From CAYUNA01 sp047629355 (GTDB lineage Bacteria; Bacteroidota; Bacteroidia; Chitinophagales; Saprospiraceae): a stretch of DNA of 21,486 nucleotides. Within the stretch, counting starts at the first letter, position 1, and each line of letters begins with the position of its first letter. A program made the translations under genes and the position numbers. The notes beneath the pieces are model-generated. The model was not told the origin of the DNA. It saw only the letters and a program-made list of their open reading frames with translations, and searched no databases. The DNA is taken from contig JBLHWU010000109.1 of the NCBI GenBank assembly GCA_047629355.1, positions 1 to 21,486 on the forward strand. Direction: 5' to 3'. Shown here one piece after another: positions 7,719 to 15,793 of this stretch.

Positions 7719-8354
7719 TCAAATAACCTCCAACAATTCACTCAAAATCATCGCCGTCGCACCCCAAACGACATGCCCATCGACATCAAAATACGGCACG
7801 CTTTTTATTGTAATATTGTCGCCAACTTTCAAATCTTTATACTTCTGAGTCTCTTCTTTTTGCAAATGAGCAATAGACACTTCGACAATACTACGCACTT
7901 CCGAAAGCTGAGGAATAAAGGTTGGTGCATTTTCTAAATACCCGACAAATGGATACACCAGAAAATTAGAAACAGGAATATACAACTCCGTCAATGCCCC
8001 AATAATTTTAATTTCTTTAGCCTTTACGCCTACTTCTTCTTCGGCTTCTCGCAGCGCACCTTGTTCCAAAGATTCATCCGCTTCTTCTAATTTTCCGCCA
8101 GGAAAACTAATCTGTCCACCGTGTCGGTCATTCGGATTACTCGACTCACGTTCTATCAAAACCATTGTCCATTCTTTGCCTCCTTCCATCTTATTTTTTG
8201 GATAAAAAAGTGCTAGGACACAAGCAATTCGAGCATCTCTAGGCGGCTTTCGATGAAATTTCCGCGTCGCATGTGACATTTTATCTTGCGCAGGATGTCC
8301 TGGTAATGGCTGTTGAAATTTTTCTTTTAAATCGTTGATAAAGGTTTTTGTCAT
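7719..8354 (-). CDS. Nudix hydrolase, CoA pyrophosphatase type
   Basis: A 211-residue Nudix protein of the UPF0035/NudL (YeaB, NUDT7) group, which splits CoA or acyl-CoA into phosphopantetheine and 3',5'-ADP; the substrate is inferred from family. The group signature is plain: IERESSNPNDRHGGQISFPGG (68-88, cited here as IERESS..HGGQISFPGG) leads into the Nudix helix with LREAEEEVG (101-109), where Glu103, Glu106 and Glu107 would bind the metal. As in E. coli NudL, the first half of the Nudix box is off the canonical spacing, which is normal for this group. The C-terminus has the VWGATAMIL motif also typical of NudL. It starts at ATG 8354 without a Shine-Dalgarno and is convergent with bglX. 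The next gene upstream on its strand, hemD, is nearly 400 bases away across several hairpins, so it probably has its own promoter. Confidence 0.88.
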   Translation of the reverse strand: MTKTFINDLKEKFQQPLPGHPAQDKMSHATRKFHRKPPRDARIACVLALFYPKNKMEGGKEWTMVLIERESSNPNDRHGGQISFPGGKLEEADESLEQGALREAEEEVGVKAKEIKIIGALTELYIPVSNFLVYPFVGYLENAPTFIPQLSEVRSIVEVSIAHLQKEETQKYKDLKVGDNITIKSVPYFDVDGHVVWGATAMILSELLEVI

Positions 8355-8395
8355 AAAAAGGAAATCATTTGGTGGAGAAAAAGTTTTAGTAAAAA

Positions 8396-8507
8396 CGATT
8401 TAATAAGTTGGGTCATAATACGCCGTAATTTTTTCTTCTAAAAGAACTTGAAAAATCCTTGCATAGCCTTCGTTACGGAACTATTTTTTAGGTTTTTTAG
8501 AAGGAAA
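8396..8507. repeat. Dispersed repeat copy with inner palindrome (GCCGTAATTTTTTC family)
   Basis: 8396-8442 is a close copy (about 85 percent by eye) of the reverse complement of 811-855: CGATTTAATAAGTTGGGTCA and CATAATACGCCGTAATTTTT run in the same order. Its end (8429-8445, TTTCTTCTAAAAG) pairs with 8491-8507 (TTTTTTAGAAGGAAAA), making a palindrome with a loop of about 45 bases. Confidence 0.55.
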
Positions 8508-8561
8508 AGATAGGCTTAAAACCATAGATAATTACTACTTAGGATTGCTTCAAAAATAATG

Positions 8562-8591
8562 AAACCTCAGTAGCAGGTGCCACCGAGGTTT
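8562..8591 (-). terminator. Hairpin downstream of hemD with wobble pairs on the minus strand
   Basis: AAACCTC...GAGGTTT forms a 13-pair stem with a four-base loop. As minus-strand RNA the two non-Watson-Crick positions are G-U wobbles; as plus-strand RNA they would be A-C mismatches. The hairpin therefore looks selected on the minus strand, downstream of hemD, and is followed by CATTATTTTTG. It is probably the terminator of the hemD transcript; an attenuator in front of the Nudix gene is the alternative. Confidence 0.5.
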
Positions 8592-8617
8592 AAACAAACA
8601 TACTATGAGAAAACATC

Positions 8618-8697
8618 TTTTAAGTAACATGTAGTCATGAATCAGGTAAAATATCGTCTAAAATTTTACCTGATTAATGACTACATGTTACTTAAAA
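8618..8697. repeat. Near-perfect long hairpin, CAGGTA-core family, copy C
   Basis: 35-base arms (8618-8652 and 8663-8697) are complementary at 34 positions around a 10-base loop. The arms begin TTTTAAGTAACATGTAGTCA and end ATCAGGTAAAAT. It is the best preserved member of the family also seen at 1790-1977 and, more diverged, 306-534. It lies 54 bases beyond the hemD stop codon. Confidence 0.85.
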
Positions 8698-8751
8698 TGG
8701 GGATAGGTATTATTTCCTATTTCCTATCGTAATTTTTACTAGAAATTACGC

Positions 8752-9534
8752 TTATTTATCTATGTTTGATTTGCGCAGATATGCTTCCAAAGCCATCGTC
8801 ATAGATGGAGTTTCGGGCGAAGGTGCTTTGATATTAATTTCTAATCCGTGTTCTACGACGGCTTTGCTGGTGGTATTCCCGTAGATAGCTAAGCGCGTAT
8901 CATTTTGCGAGAACGTAGGAAAGTTATCGTATAAGGATTTGATTCCCAACGGGCTAAAGAACACCAATACATCATAAATAATATCGGATAAATCGGATAA
9001 ATCGCTGCTTACGGTCTCGTACATCATCGCTTCTTTCCAATCAAATTCGTTTTCCTCTAGAAAGTTGGAAACAGCTTTTGCACCCAAATTAGAACATGGC
9101 AATAAGAATTTTTCCTTTCCTTTATGTTTCAATAGGTAGGGCTTCAAATCATCAATTGTTCTTTTTCCAGAGAAAACTTTCCGCTTGCGATAGACGATAA
9201 ATTTTTGCAAATAATTGGCAATTGCCTCTGACATGCAGAAATATTTTGTGTCTTGCGGCATGTCAACCCGCATCTCTTCACACTTTTTAAAGAAATGGTC
9301 GATAGAATTTTTACTGGTAAGAATGATAGCGGTATATTCTTCAATTCGCGTTCGTTGACGGCGAAATTCTTTCGTTTCCACTGGTTCTACATGAATGAAA
9401 GGTCGCCAATCAATCTGTAAATCATATTTCTTTTCCAGTTCGTAATAAGGAGACCTTTCGGGTTTTGGCTGAGATACCAAAATAGATTTTATACGCTTAT
9501 AAGTCCCGTTCACCTCTTGTCCATTTGATGCCAT
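8752..9534 (-). CDS. hemD: Uroporphyrinogen-III synthase
   Basis: A 260-residue cytoplasmic enzyme of the HemD family, which closes hydroxymethylbilane to uroporphyrinogen III with inversion of ring D in tetrapyrrole (heme, siroheme, B12) synthesis. HemD has few invariant residues; the call rests on the Bacteroidota-type pattern: IKSILVSQPKPE at the start of domain 1, IILTSKNSIDHFF (the conserved 'TSxNAV' region), the interdomain stretch GKEKFLLPCSNLG, the MYETV strand and DVLVFFSPLGIKSL near 190, and a late AIYGNTTSKAVVEHG segment ('IGxxTAxAlxExG'). Its upstream neighbour is the DUF4271 membrane protein, the arrangement seen in many Bacteroidota, which supports both calls. A ten-base direct repeat (GATAAATCGG) inside the gene encodes the SDLSDLSD stretch. 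Confidence 0.85.
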   Translation of the reverse strand: MASNGQEVNGTYKRIKSILVSQPKPERSPYYELEKKYDLQIDWRPFIHVEPVETKEFRRQRTRIEEYTAIILTSKNSIDHFFKKCEEMRVDMPQDTKYFCMSEAIANYLQKFIVYRKRKVFSGKRTIDDLKPYLLKHKGKEKFLLPCSNLGAKAVSNFLEENEFDWKEAMMYETVSSDLSDLSDIIYDVLVFFSPLGIKSLYDNFPTFSQNDTRLAIYGNTTSKAVVEHGLEINIKAPSPETPSMTMALEAYLRKSNIDK

Positions 9535-9688
9535 TCGAAAACAATTTTTTATAAAAAATCAAAATTGAATAGACTTTCTAAATATATGCCGATTAGCTAT
9601 TTTAAAATGTAGTCTACTCATTTGTCTAAAAAAAACAAATCTAATTTATAATCTAATCTAATTTAAATTTGAATTTTTTTAGCCCTTT

Positions 9689-10630
9689 TTACACCATCCC
9701 CCCTGAAATTAACCATTTTACAACAATAATCAGGGGTGTAACTTCTACGGCGCAAATATACAACAAAAAGTGGAACTTATGCAATAAAACGTAGCGATTT
9801 GCAATTAGCAGACCTCTTAAAAGTAAGTATAAATACATGCCTAAAAGTATAATAAGAAAGATGGGAATCAGTATTTTTGCTAGAGATTCAGGCGAGTAAG
9901 CAATAAACAATATCATCGGAACGAGTAATAAACCAATGATGATATTCAAAATAGTAAGGGAAAAGCTATACGTTCCAGTCTCTTTTTCGACAGGGAAAAC
10001 ATAGCCAGTTAAATTTAGTAAAGCATGTCGCATTAAAAAGAAACTCGCAATACCACCGCTACATAGGAGTAAGGAGCCAATGTGACTATTGGCTACGGGA
10101 ATGTTAAAGTATTTGGTGAGCAACAAGGTGAAAATACCTGCATTTAAAATAAATAGTCCGTATAAAATAAGGTAGGGAATATAGGTAACTAAACTCCATT
10201 CCCGAAAGAGTTGGTTCAAGATATTGGCATTCAAAAAGCCTTGCCAAGCCTTACCGATAATCGATCGAAGTAAGGTGAAAATAAAGGTCAAAACAATCAT
10301 CATCACCAAAATCGTAATGAATAAAAATCGTCGATAGCTTTTGTCCTCACCCAATAAAACAGGTGCACTTTGTTTTACTTCCTCCACTTTTGCAATAGGC
10401 GTTACTGTCTTTGTTGAGGCTGCTGTTCGTCTCACCACCGTGCCTGAACGGACAATATCAAACGGATTATTAGGCGCACCCGTTGCTTTTTTCTTCTCAA
10501 TCGCCTTTTGAATCACTGGGTCAAGTCGTGGTACAATTTCAAAAGGATTGCTACTGTTTTGCGCATTCATTAGACTGCTTACAAACAGCAACAAAAAAAT
10601 TGGAAAATGATATTTTAAGTTTTGAACCAT
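9689..10630 (-). CDS. DUF4271 membrane protein
   Basis: A 313-residue protein with an N-terminal signal peptide (hydrophobic 9-20, probable cleavage after MNA at 23), a polar stretch to about 98, then about six membrane helices (near 99-121, 146-170, 182-203, 222-246, 252-275 and 286-308). The pattern matches DUF4271, a Bacteroidota family of unknown function regularly encoded next to hemD. The polar N-terminal part carries a duplicated motif, NPFEIVPR (28-35) and NPFDIVRSG (55-63), separated by a basic, helical segment. No enzyme motif is visible. The gap to hemD is 154 bases with no clear terminator, so read-through into hemD is likely. No function beyond the heme-neighbour association can be supported. 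Confidence 0.82.
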   Translation of the reverse strand: MVQNLKYHFPIFLLLFVSSLMNAQNSSNPFEIVPRLDPVIQKAIEKKKATGAPNNPFDIVRSGTVVRRTAASTKTVTPIAKVEEVKQSAPVLLGEDKSYRRFLFITILVMMIVLTFIFTLLRSIIGKAWQGFLNANILNQLFREWSLVTYIPYLILYGLFILNAGIFTLLLTKYFNIPVANSHIGSLLLCSGGIASFFLMRHALLNLTGYVFPVEKETGTYSFSLTILNIIIGLLLVPMILFIAYSPESLAKILIPIFLIILLGMYLYLLLRGLLIANRYVLLHKFHFLLYICAVEVTPLIIVVKWLISGGMV

Positions 10631-10637
10631 ATTTTTT

Positions 10638-10734
10638 AGAGGTCAGAAGTCAGACCATTTTCATTGTCAGAGGTCAGATTTTAATACGTAGCTATCTGAC
10701 TTCTGACAGCAACGCGGTCTGACCTCTGACCTCT
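10638..10734. repeat. Nested palindrome with GTCAGA heptamer words
   Basis: The outer arms 10638-10656 and 10716-10734 pair at 18 of 19 positions, and the inner arms 10665-10679 and 10694-10708 at 14 of 15. All four are made of variants of the seven-base word GAGGTCA / GAAGTCA. The element fills nearly the whole gap between the lon stop codon and the DUF4271 start. A T run after the outer arm allows it to terminate plus-strand transcripts; on the minus strand a short T run also follows. Related words recur at 20730-20803. Confidence 0.75.
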
Positions 10735-10737
10735 TTT

Positions 10738-13152
10738 TTAAACCTTTGGTAAAGCTATTTTTAGCACATCTTGCATTTGGTCAACATAATGAAAAGTCAT
10801 GCCTTTGATAAATTCAGGATTAATTTCAGCTACATTTTTTTCATTCACTTTACAAAGAATAATATCCGTCATACCTGTACGCTTCGCCGCCAACATTTTC
10901 TCTTTGATACCGCCTACTGGCAATATTCTTCCACGCAAAGTAATCTCGCCCGTCATTGCCAGATGTTCTTTCACTGGTTGTTTTGTAAATGCGGAAGTCA
11001 AGGCCGTCAACATGGTAATTCCTGCCGATGGACCATCTTTTGGAATCGCGCCTTCTGGAACGTGAATGTGCACATCTTTCGTTTCAAAATGCTTGGAATC
11101 AATGCCCATGGCCTCGCTATTCGCTTTGATATAACTCATCGCAGTCGTTGCTGATTCTTTCATTACTGAACCAAGATTTCCCGTCATGGTCATGCTTCCT
11201 TTTCCAGAACTAAGACTGACTTCGATAAACAAAATTTCTCCACCCACACTCGTCCAAGCTAAGCCTACAGCGACGCCGGGTGCTTGCTTTTCGTTGTAAA
11301 TATCGTTAGAGTACTTGGCTGCACCAAGAATCGTTTTCAATTCTTCGGGCTTCACCGTAATGTTGTAAGGTTCTTCCATCGCCACATTCTTCGCCACATT
11401 TCGCATCACGCCAGCAATTTGACGACGCAGACTCCGCACACCAGATTCTCGAGTGTATTCTCGAATGATTTGTACCAATAATTTTGGTGTTACTTTCACA
11501 TCTTTTGCTTTCAAACCATGCTCCGCACGCGCCTCTGGCACAAGGTGTCTTTTTGAAATTTCTACCTTCTCCTCCGTCGAATAACCACTTACTTGAATGA
11601 TTTCCATTCTATCCAATAACGCTGGCTGAATGTTGTTCAAACTATTCGCAGTAGCGATAAACATGACTTTCGACAAGTCAAATTCTAAGTCTAAATAATT
11701 GTCATGAAATGTCGCATTTTGCTCTGGGTCAAGCACCTCTAATAGGGCAGAAGACGGGTCACCTCGAAAGCTTTTTCCTACTTTATCAATCTCATCCAAA
11801 ATAAAAACTGGATTCGCTGAGCCTACTTTTTTCAAAGATTGAATCACCCGACCTGGCATTGCGCCAATGTACGTCCGACGATGTCCACGCACCTCGGATT
11901 CATCGTGTAAACCACCTAGAGACATGCGAATAAATTTCCGCTTCAATGCTTTCGCAACTGATTTTCCCAAAGATGTTTTACCGACACCTGGAGGACCAAC
12001 GAGGCACAAAATCGGTGCTTTCATATCTCCTTTCAATTTCAAAACAGCCAAATGCTCCAAAATTCGATTCTTCACTTTTTCCAAACCATAATGGTCTTGG
12101 TCAAGCACTTTTTTGACACTTTTTAAGTTGAAATTGTCCTTTGTGTAATCTTGCCACGGTAAGTCCAGCAACATTTCCAAATACGTCATCATTATTGAGT
12201 ATTCGGGAACTTGTGGATTCACGCGCCGCAATTTAGTGATGCCTTTTTCAAAAGTTTTAGCAACTTCTGGCGGCCATTTTTTCTTTTTAGAACGCGTAAT
12301 CAAGTTTTTAAAATCAGCATCTTGTGGATTCTGCTGCCCCAACTCTTCTTGAATCGTTTTCAATTGCTGATTCAAAAAATAATCGCGCTGCTGCTTCTCC
12401 ATTTCTGACCGTACTTTGGTCTCGATTTTATATTTCAATTCCAACAACTGCAACTCGCTATCAATATAAACCACGATTGATTCTGCCTTGCTTCGGAGGT
12501 CGCTATTTTCCAGTAACTTTTGTTTTGAAGGAATTTTTGCACCCAAGTTGGACGCAATAAAATTCATCAAAAAACTTGGATTCTGAATATTTTTCAACAT
12601 CACCATCGCCTCCATTGGAATGTGCGGAGACAACTCAACAATATTCCGCGCTTTGTCCATTATCGTCGAAATCAAGGCACTGAATTCTAAATCCTTGGTA
12701 GGCGGTTGCTGAAATTCCATCTTTTCTACATAGGCCTCCATAAACGGACTCTCACTCAACATTTCAATCAACTTAAACCGTCGTCTCCCCTGCAAAATCG
12801 CCGTCGTCGTCCCATCTGGCATTTTTATCAACTTCACAATCCGCGCAATTGTTCCAACTCTAAATAAATCATGCTCCGTCGGACTTTCCGTTTTGCTATC
12901 TTTTTGCGACAGTACCCCAATCATACGGTCATCATCATACGCCTTGGTAATCGCTTTGATAGATTTATCACGTCCTACTGTTATCGGAATGACAATACCT
13001 GGAAACAATACTGTGTTTTTCAAGGCCAAAATCGGTAAAATATCTGGCATGGATTCCTCCATTTCACTCTCATCTTGCTCCTCCATTGCAATCAACGGCA
13101 TGAATTCATTGTCTTCATCAAATCCCGGCTCCATTTTTATTTCTTCAAACAT
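10738..13152 (-). CDS. lon: ATP-dependent Lon protease (LonA)
   Basis: An 804-residue cytoplasmic ATP-dependent serine protease that degrades misfolded and selected regulatory proteins as a homohexamer. Domains: an acidic N-terminal tail of about 38 residues, the LON substrate-binding domain (about 39-235, starting ILPILALKNTVLFPG), a coiled linker with the DYFLNQQLKTIQEELG motif (257-272), the AAA+ module with Walker A GPPGVGKT (386-393), Walker B VFILDE (449-454) and the RGHRRTYIGAMPG loop, and the protease domain with PKDGPSAG (catalytic Ser709) and GGIKEKMLAA (Lys750), the Ser-Lys dyad. All key residues are present and the length is normal. It starts at the ATG at 13152, after CACCACATAAAT without a Shine-Dalgarno. 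It is separated from DUF4271 by a palindrome and from the yebC-like gene by a 515-base non-coding gap, so it is probably monocistronic. I saw no recognisable heat-shock operator upstream. Confidence 0.97.
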   Translation of the reverse strand: MFEEIKMEPGFDEDNEFMPLIAMEEQDESEMEESMPDILPILALKNTVLFPGIVIPITVGRDKSIKAITKAYDDDRMIGVLSQKDSKTESPTEHDLFRVGTIARIVKLIKMPDGTTTAILQGRRRFKLIEMLSESPFMEAYVEKMEFQQPPTKDLEFSALISTIMDKARNIVELSPHIPMEAMVMLKNIQNPSFLMNFIASNLGAKIPSKQKLLENSDLRSKAESIVVYIDSELQLLELKYKIETKVRSEMEKQQRDYFLNQQLKTIQEELGQQNPQDADFKNLITRSKKKKWPPEVAKTFEKGITKLRRVNPQVPEYSIMMTYLEMLLDLPWQDYTKDNFNLKSVKKVLDQDHYGLEKVKNRILEHLAVLKLKGDMKAPILCLVGPPGVGKTSLGKSVAKALKRKFIRMSLGGLHDESEVRGHRRTYIGAMPGRVIQSLKKVGSANPVFILDEIDKVGKSFRGDPSSALLEVLDPEQNATFHDNYLDLEFDLSKVMFIATANSLNNIQPALLDRMEIIQVSGYSTEEKVEISKRHLVPEARAEHGLKAKDVKVTPKLLVQIIREYTRESGVRSLRRQIAGVMRNVAKNVAMEEPYNITVKPEELKTILGAAKYSNDIYNEKQAPGVAVGLAWTSVGGEILFIEVSLSSGKGSMTMTGNLGSVMKESATTAMSYIKANSEAMGIDSKHFETKDVHIHVPEGAIPKDGPSAGITMLTALTSAFTKQPVKEHLAMTGEITLRGRILPVGGIKEKMLAAKRTGMTDIILCKVNEKNVAEINPEFIKGMTFHYVDQMQDVLKIALPKV

Positions 13153-13667
13153 ATTTATGTGGTGTATTTGTTTAGTTCGTGTATCTATGCATTACTTTCG
13201 ATACACTTGGCTGACCATTTTAATCGTAAAATAACAACGCTTAGTAACGGTGTGAAAATAAACTCGCTCAGCTTGTTGGACTTATTTATTTTATTGGTAC
13301 TTAAGTACCTCGACGCAATTAATTGGACATCTAAAAAGTATCTTTTTTTTCTTTAAAAAATGCTTTGATAAAGGCATTGTTCGATTATTTAAGTCAGGGT
13401 ATTTACCTGTCTTTTTTAAATTTAGTTTTCTGTTTTAAAATAAGTCATCTTGACAGTTATTTTAAAGGGAAAGACGCTCTGCTGTACGGTCAAGATTTAT
13501 GCCACGAGGAGAATTCAGGATGTTTTGGCATAAAATGCTAAAGTAACAGAAATTTTGGAAGGTAAAAAATATTTTAGCAGACAAAAAGGCAGGGAATGAA
13601 TGTTTAATGCTTAGAGATTAATGTTTAATGAAGCGACATTAAACATTAATCCCTAAGCATTAACCAT
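13153..13667. other. Non-coding gap upstream of lon with local secondary structure
   Basis: No gene on either strand. Hairpins visible: GTCAGG/CCTGTC near 13393-13417 followed by a T run; a stem CTTGAC/GTCAAG (13449-13454 with 13489-13494, extended inward by ACAG/CTGT after a bulge); and a perfect nine-base stem TTTATGCCA/TGGCATAAA (13496-13504 with 13526-13534). The stretch 13440-13540 is less AT-biased than its surroundings and could be a long lon leader or a small RNA, but I recognise no known RNA family. It ends in the palindrome at 13604-13663. Confidence 0.4.
13604..13663. repeat. Palindrome with TTAATGT heptamer words downstream of the yebC-like gene
   Basis: Arms 13604-13630 and 13637-13663 pair at 26 of 27 positions with a six-base loop. 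The arm reads as seven-base words TTAATGC, TTAGAGA, TTAATGT, TTAATG. It begins four bases beyond the gene's stop codon (minus strand) and has no T tract after it. Confidence 0.8.
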
Positions 13668-14387
13668 TTATTCAGTTTCTTCCATATTATGGTAAACGTT
13701 TTGGACATCATCGTCTTCTTCAATTTTTTCCAATAGCTTTTCTACATCGGCAACTTGTTCTGGTGTCAATATTTTCATGATTGTTGGAATGCGTTCCAAA
13801 CCTGACTCGACAATTTCCAATTTCAAATCATTTTCAATCGCTCCTTGTAAAGTACCGAAGCTTCCAAATTTACCAGAAATCACCAGGTTCTCCTCTTCTT
13901 CAAAAACTTCCTCCGCGCCGTGGTCAATCAATTCAAATTCAATTTCTTCCGCGTCCAAACCTTCCTTGCTGACTTTGAAAAAACAGTTATGTTCAAACAT
14001 GAATTCGACTGAACCTGTCGTACCTAAACTTCCGTCACATTTATTGAAATAGCTCCGAACATTGGCAACTGTTCGGTTATTATTATCTGATGCGGTCTCA
14101 ATCATAATCGCAATTCCGTGCGGTGCATAACCTTCAAAAGTCCCTTCTTTATAGTCAGAAGTATCTTTAGACGTTGCTTTTTTAATCGCACGATCCACGT
14201 TATCTAACGGCATATTCGCCGCTTTGGCGTTTTGGATAACTGCCCGCAATTTCGAGTTCGTTTCGGGGTCTGGTCCACCTTCTTTTACCGCAATCACGAT
14301 ATCTTTCCCAATTCGGGTAAACGTCTTGGCCATCTGTGACCAACGCTTCATTTTTCGGGCTTTTCTGTATTCAAATGCTCTTCCCAT
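13668..14387 (-). CDS. YebC/PmpR/TACO1 family protein
   Basis: A 239-residue YebC-family protein. Members were first described as DNA-binding transcriptional regulators (PmpR) and later as ribosome-associated factors that help translation through difficult stretches such as polyproline (TACO1 in mitochondria, YebC2 in bacteria). Features: the N-terminal three-helix domain in the Bacteroidota form (MGRAFEYRKARKMKRW then MAKTFTRIGKDI), the NSKLRAVIQNAKAANMP helix, the YEG-like TFEGYAPHGIAIMIE strand (82-98), NRTVANVRSYF (104-114), GSLGTTGSVEFMF, and an acidic C-terminus. Length is normal (about 240). Its closest upstream neighbour on the same strand is the Gfo/Idh/MocA gene (start 15716, stop 14565), with a bidirectional terminator-like hairpin in the 177-base gap, so it probably has its own promoter. 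Confidence 0.93.
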   Translation of the reverse strand: MGRAFEYRKARKMKRWSQMAKTFTRIGKDIVIAVKEGGPDPETNSKLRAVIQNAKAANMPLDNVDRAIKKATSKDTSDYKEGTFEGYAPHGIAIMIETASDNNNRTVANVRSYFNKCDGSLGTTGSVEFMFEHNCFFKVSKEGLDAEEIEFELIDHGAEEVFEEEENLVISGKFGSFGTLQGAIENDLKLEIVESGLERIPTIMKILTPEQVADVEKLLEKIEEDDDVQNVYHNMEETE

Positions 14388-14447
14388 CGGTTTGAATTTT
14401 AAGCTAACAACAAGGTGTTGTCAACCGTTAAGTTTTTTATTTTAAAA

Positions 14448-14477
14448 AGCATTTATTTTAAAAAGTCAATAAATGCT
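14448..14477. terminator. Bidirectional terminator-like hairpin after the Gfo/Idh/MocA gene
   Basis: A perfect ten-base stem AGCATTTATT / AATAAATGCT with a ten-base loop, with T runs on both sides (CCTTTTTTTATT on plus; TTTTTAAAAT on minus). It lies about 90 bases beyond the dehydrogenase stop codon, so it likely ends that transcript before the yebC-like gene. Confidence 0.55.
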
Positions 14478-14564
14478 CCTTTTTTTATTCAAAAATAGCG
14501 CAAAAATAGCGAGAATCTTATTTGAAACAAAATTTACACAGATTTGCACTGAAATTTTGTTGAT

Positions 14565-15716
14565 TTATACCTTAGTCCACTTTTCTTCTGACGCACTTGA
14601 CGCCACTACTTTTTCAATAAAAACCATGCCTCGCACGCCATCTTGGACCGTTGGAAAATCCTGATAAATCGAATCAACTTCTACACCATCCAAACGTGAC
14701 TGCACACACTTCGCAAAGTTCTTGTAAACATTCGCGAATGCTTCTAAATATCCTTCGGGATGTCCCGCTGGAATTCGCGCCGCCGCCAATGACTCTGGAT
14801 ACAAAGTACCGCCGCCCGTTCGCAAAATTTCCTGCGGCTTATCCAACCATTTTACGACCAAGGAATTAGGTTCCATCTGATGCCATTGCAAACCTGCTTT
14901 TGTGCCATAAATACGGATATTCAAGTCATTCTCTTCCCCCGCTGCAATTTGACTGGCATGTAAAACGCCTTTTGCCCCATTGTCAAAACGAAGTAAGACA
15001 TTACCATCATCATCCAATGCTCGACCTTCGACAAATGCCGATAAATCTGCGCACATTTCCGTGATTTGTAAGCCAGTAACATACTCCGCTAGATTCTCGG
15101 CATGTGTTCCGATATCGCCCATCGCGCCTGCAATTCCAGAGCGTTTAGGGTCAGTTCGCCAAGCAGCTTGCTTTTGTTCAGAATCTTCTAATTTCGTCGA
15201 TAGCCAACCTTGTGGGTATTCCACAATGACTTTTCGAATCCTACCAATGTCACCATTTTTAATCATCGCCCGCGCTTGTTTCACCATCGGATAACCCGTA
15301 TAATTATGCGTTAAGGCGAAGATTAAGCCGGTGTCGTCCACTAATTTTTCCAATTCCTTTGCTTCCTTCATATTGAAACAAAGTGGCTTGTCGCAAACGA
15401 CGTGAAAACCATTTTCCAAAGCCATCTTAGCTGGACCAAAATGCAGATGATTCGGCGTGACAATCGCGACAAAATCCATTCGTTCTTCTGCAGGCAATGC
15501 TTTCTCCTTCAAAATCATTTCCTCAAAACTTCCATAGACCCGATTGGCTGGCAAGTATAAATCTGCGCCTGACAACCGTGATTTCTCAGGACTGCTGCTA
15601 AATGCGCCGCACACCAATTCAATCATTCCATCCAAGGCCGCGGCCATCCGATGAACGCCGCCAATAAATGCACCTCGACCACCGCCGACCATGCCCATCC
15701 GTATTTTTCTACTCAT
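14565..15716 (-). CDS. Gfo/Idh/MocA family oxidoreductase
   Basis: A 383-residue NAD(P)-dependent dehydrogenase, acting in the cytoplasm on a sugar, cyclitol or sugar derivative. The N-terminal Rossmann fold has GGGRGAFIG (11-19), a variant of GxGxxG; IVTPNHLHFGPAKMALENG (85-103) and VVCDKPLCFN (106-115) follow, with Lys110 as the usual active-site lysine. The family's common EKP is DKP here. In the C-terminal domain GAMGDIGTHAENLAEYV (197-213) carries Asp201 and His205, the expected catalytic pair. Close relatives in databases are annotated only as 'Gfo/Idh/MocA oxidoreductase' or loosely as inositol 2-dehydrogenase; no transporter or isomerase neighbour is present, so I give no substrate. 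It starts at ATG 15716 with a palindrome upstream that fills the gap to purA. Confidence 0.9.
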   Translation of the reverse strand: MSRKIRMGMVGGGRGAFIGGVHRMAAALDGMIELVCGAFSSSPEKSRLSGADLYLPANRVYGSFEEMILKEKALPAEERMDFVAIVTPNHLHFGPAKMALENGFHVVCDKPLCFNMKEAKELEKLVDDTGLIFALTHNYTGYPMVKQARAMIKNGDIGRIRKVIVEYPQGWLSTKLEDSEQKQAAWRTDPKRSGIAGAMGDIGTHAENLAEYVTGLQITEMCADLSAFVEGRALDDDGNVLLRFDNGAKGVLHASQIAAGEENDLNIRIYGTKAGLQWHQMEPNSLVVKWLDKPQEILRTGGGTLYPESLAAARIPAGHPEGYLEAFANVYKNFAKCVQSRLDGVEVDSIYQDFPTVQDGVRGMVFIEKVVASSASEEKWTKV

Positions 15717-15725
15717 GTTTAAAAA

Positions 15726-15783
15726 TTCAGGGTTCGGAGTTCAGGGTTGGGAGTTTGTCGAGTGTTGGACTCCGAACCCTGAA
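15726..15783. repeat. Palindrome with CAGGGTT/CGGAGTT heptamer words
   Basis: A perfect 15-base stem TTCAGGGTTCGGAGT (15726-15740) with 15769-15783. The left side continues as the seven-base words CAGGGTT, GGGAGTT (15740-15754), a direct repeat of the arm. It fills the 77-base gap between the purA stop codon and the Gfo/Idh/MocA start. Confidence 0.75.
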
Positions 15784-15793
15784 CATAGAACGA

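Larger units (their letters stand above)
8355..8751. other. Intergenic region filled with hairpins
   Basis: No gene. In order: a repeat copy at 8396-8507, a hairpin at 8562-8591 and the near-perfect long hairpin at 8618-8697. Confidence 0.6.

Noticed and set aside
8605..8634. Leader peptide (ATGAGAAAACATC...) after the hairpin at 8562-8591, suggesting attenuation
   Set aside because: It is on the plus strand where no plus-strand gene follows, has no run of regulatory codons, and overlaps the repeat arm.
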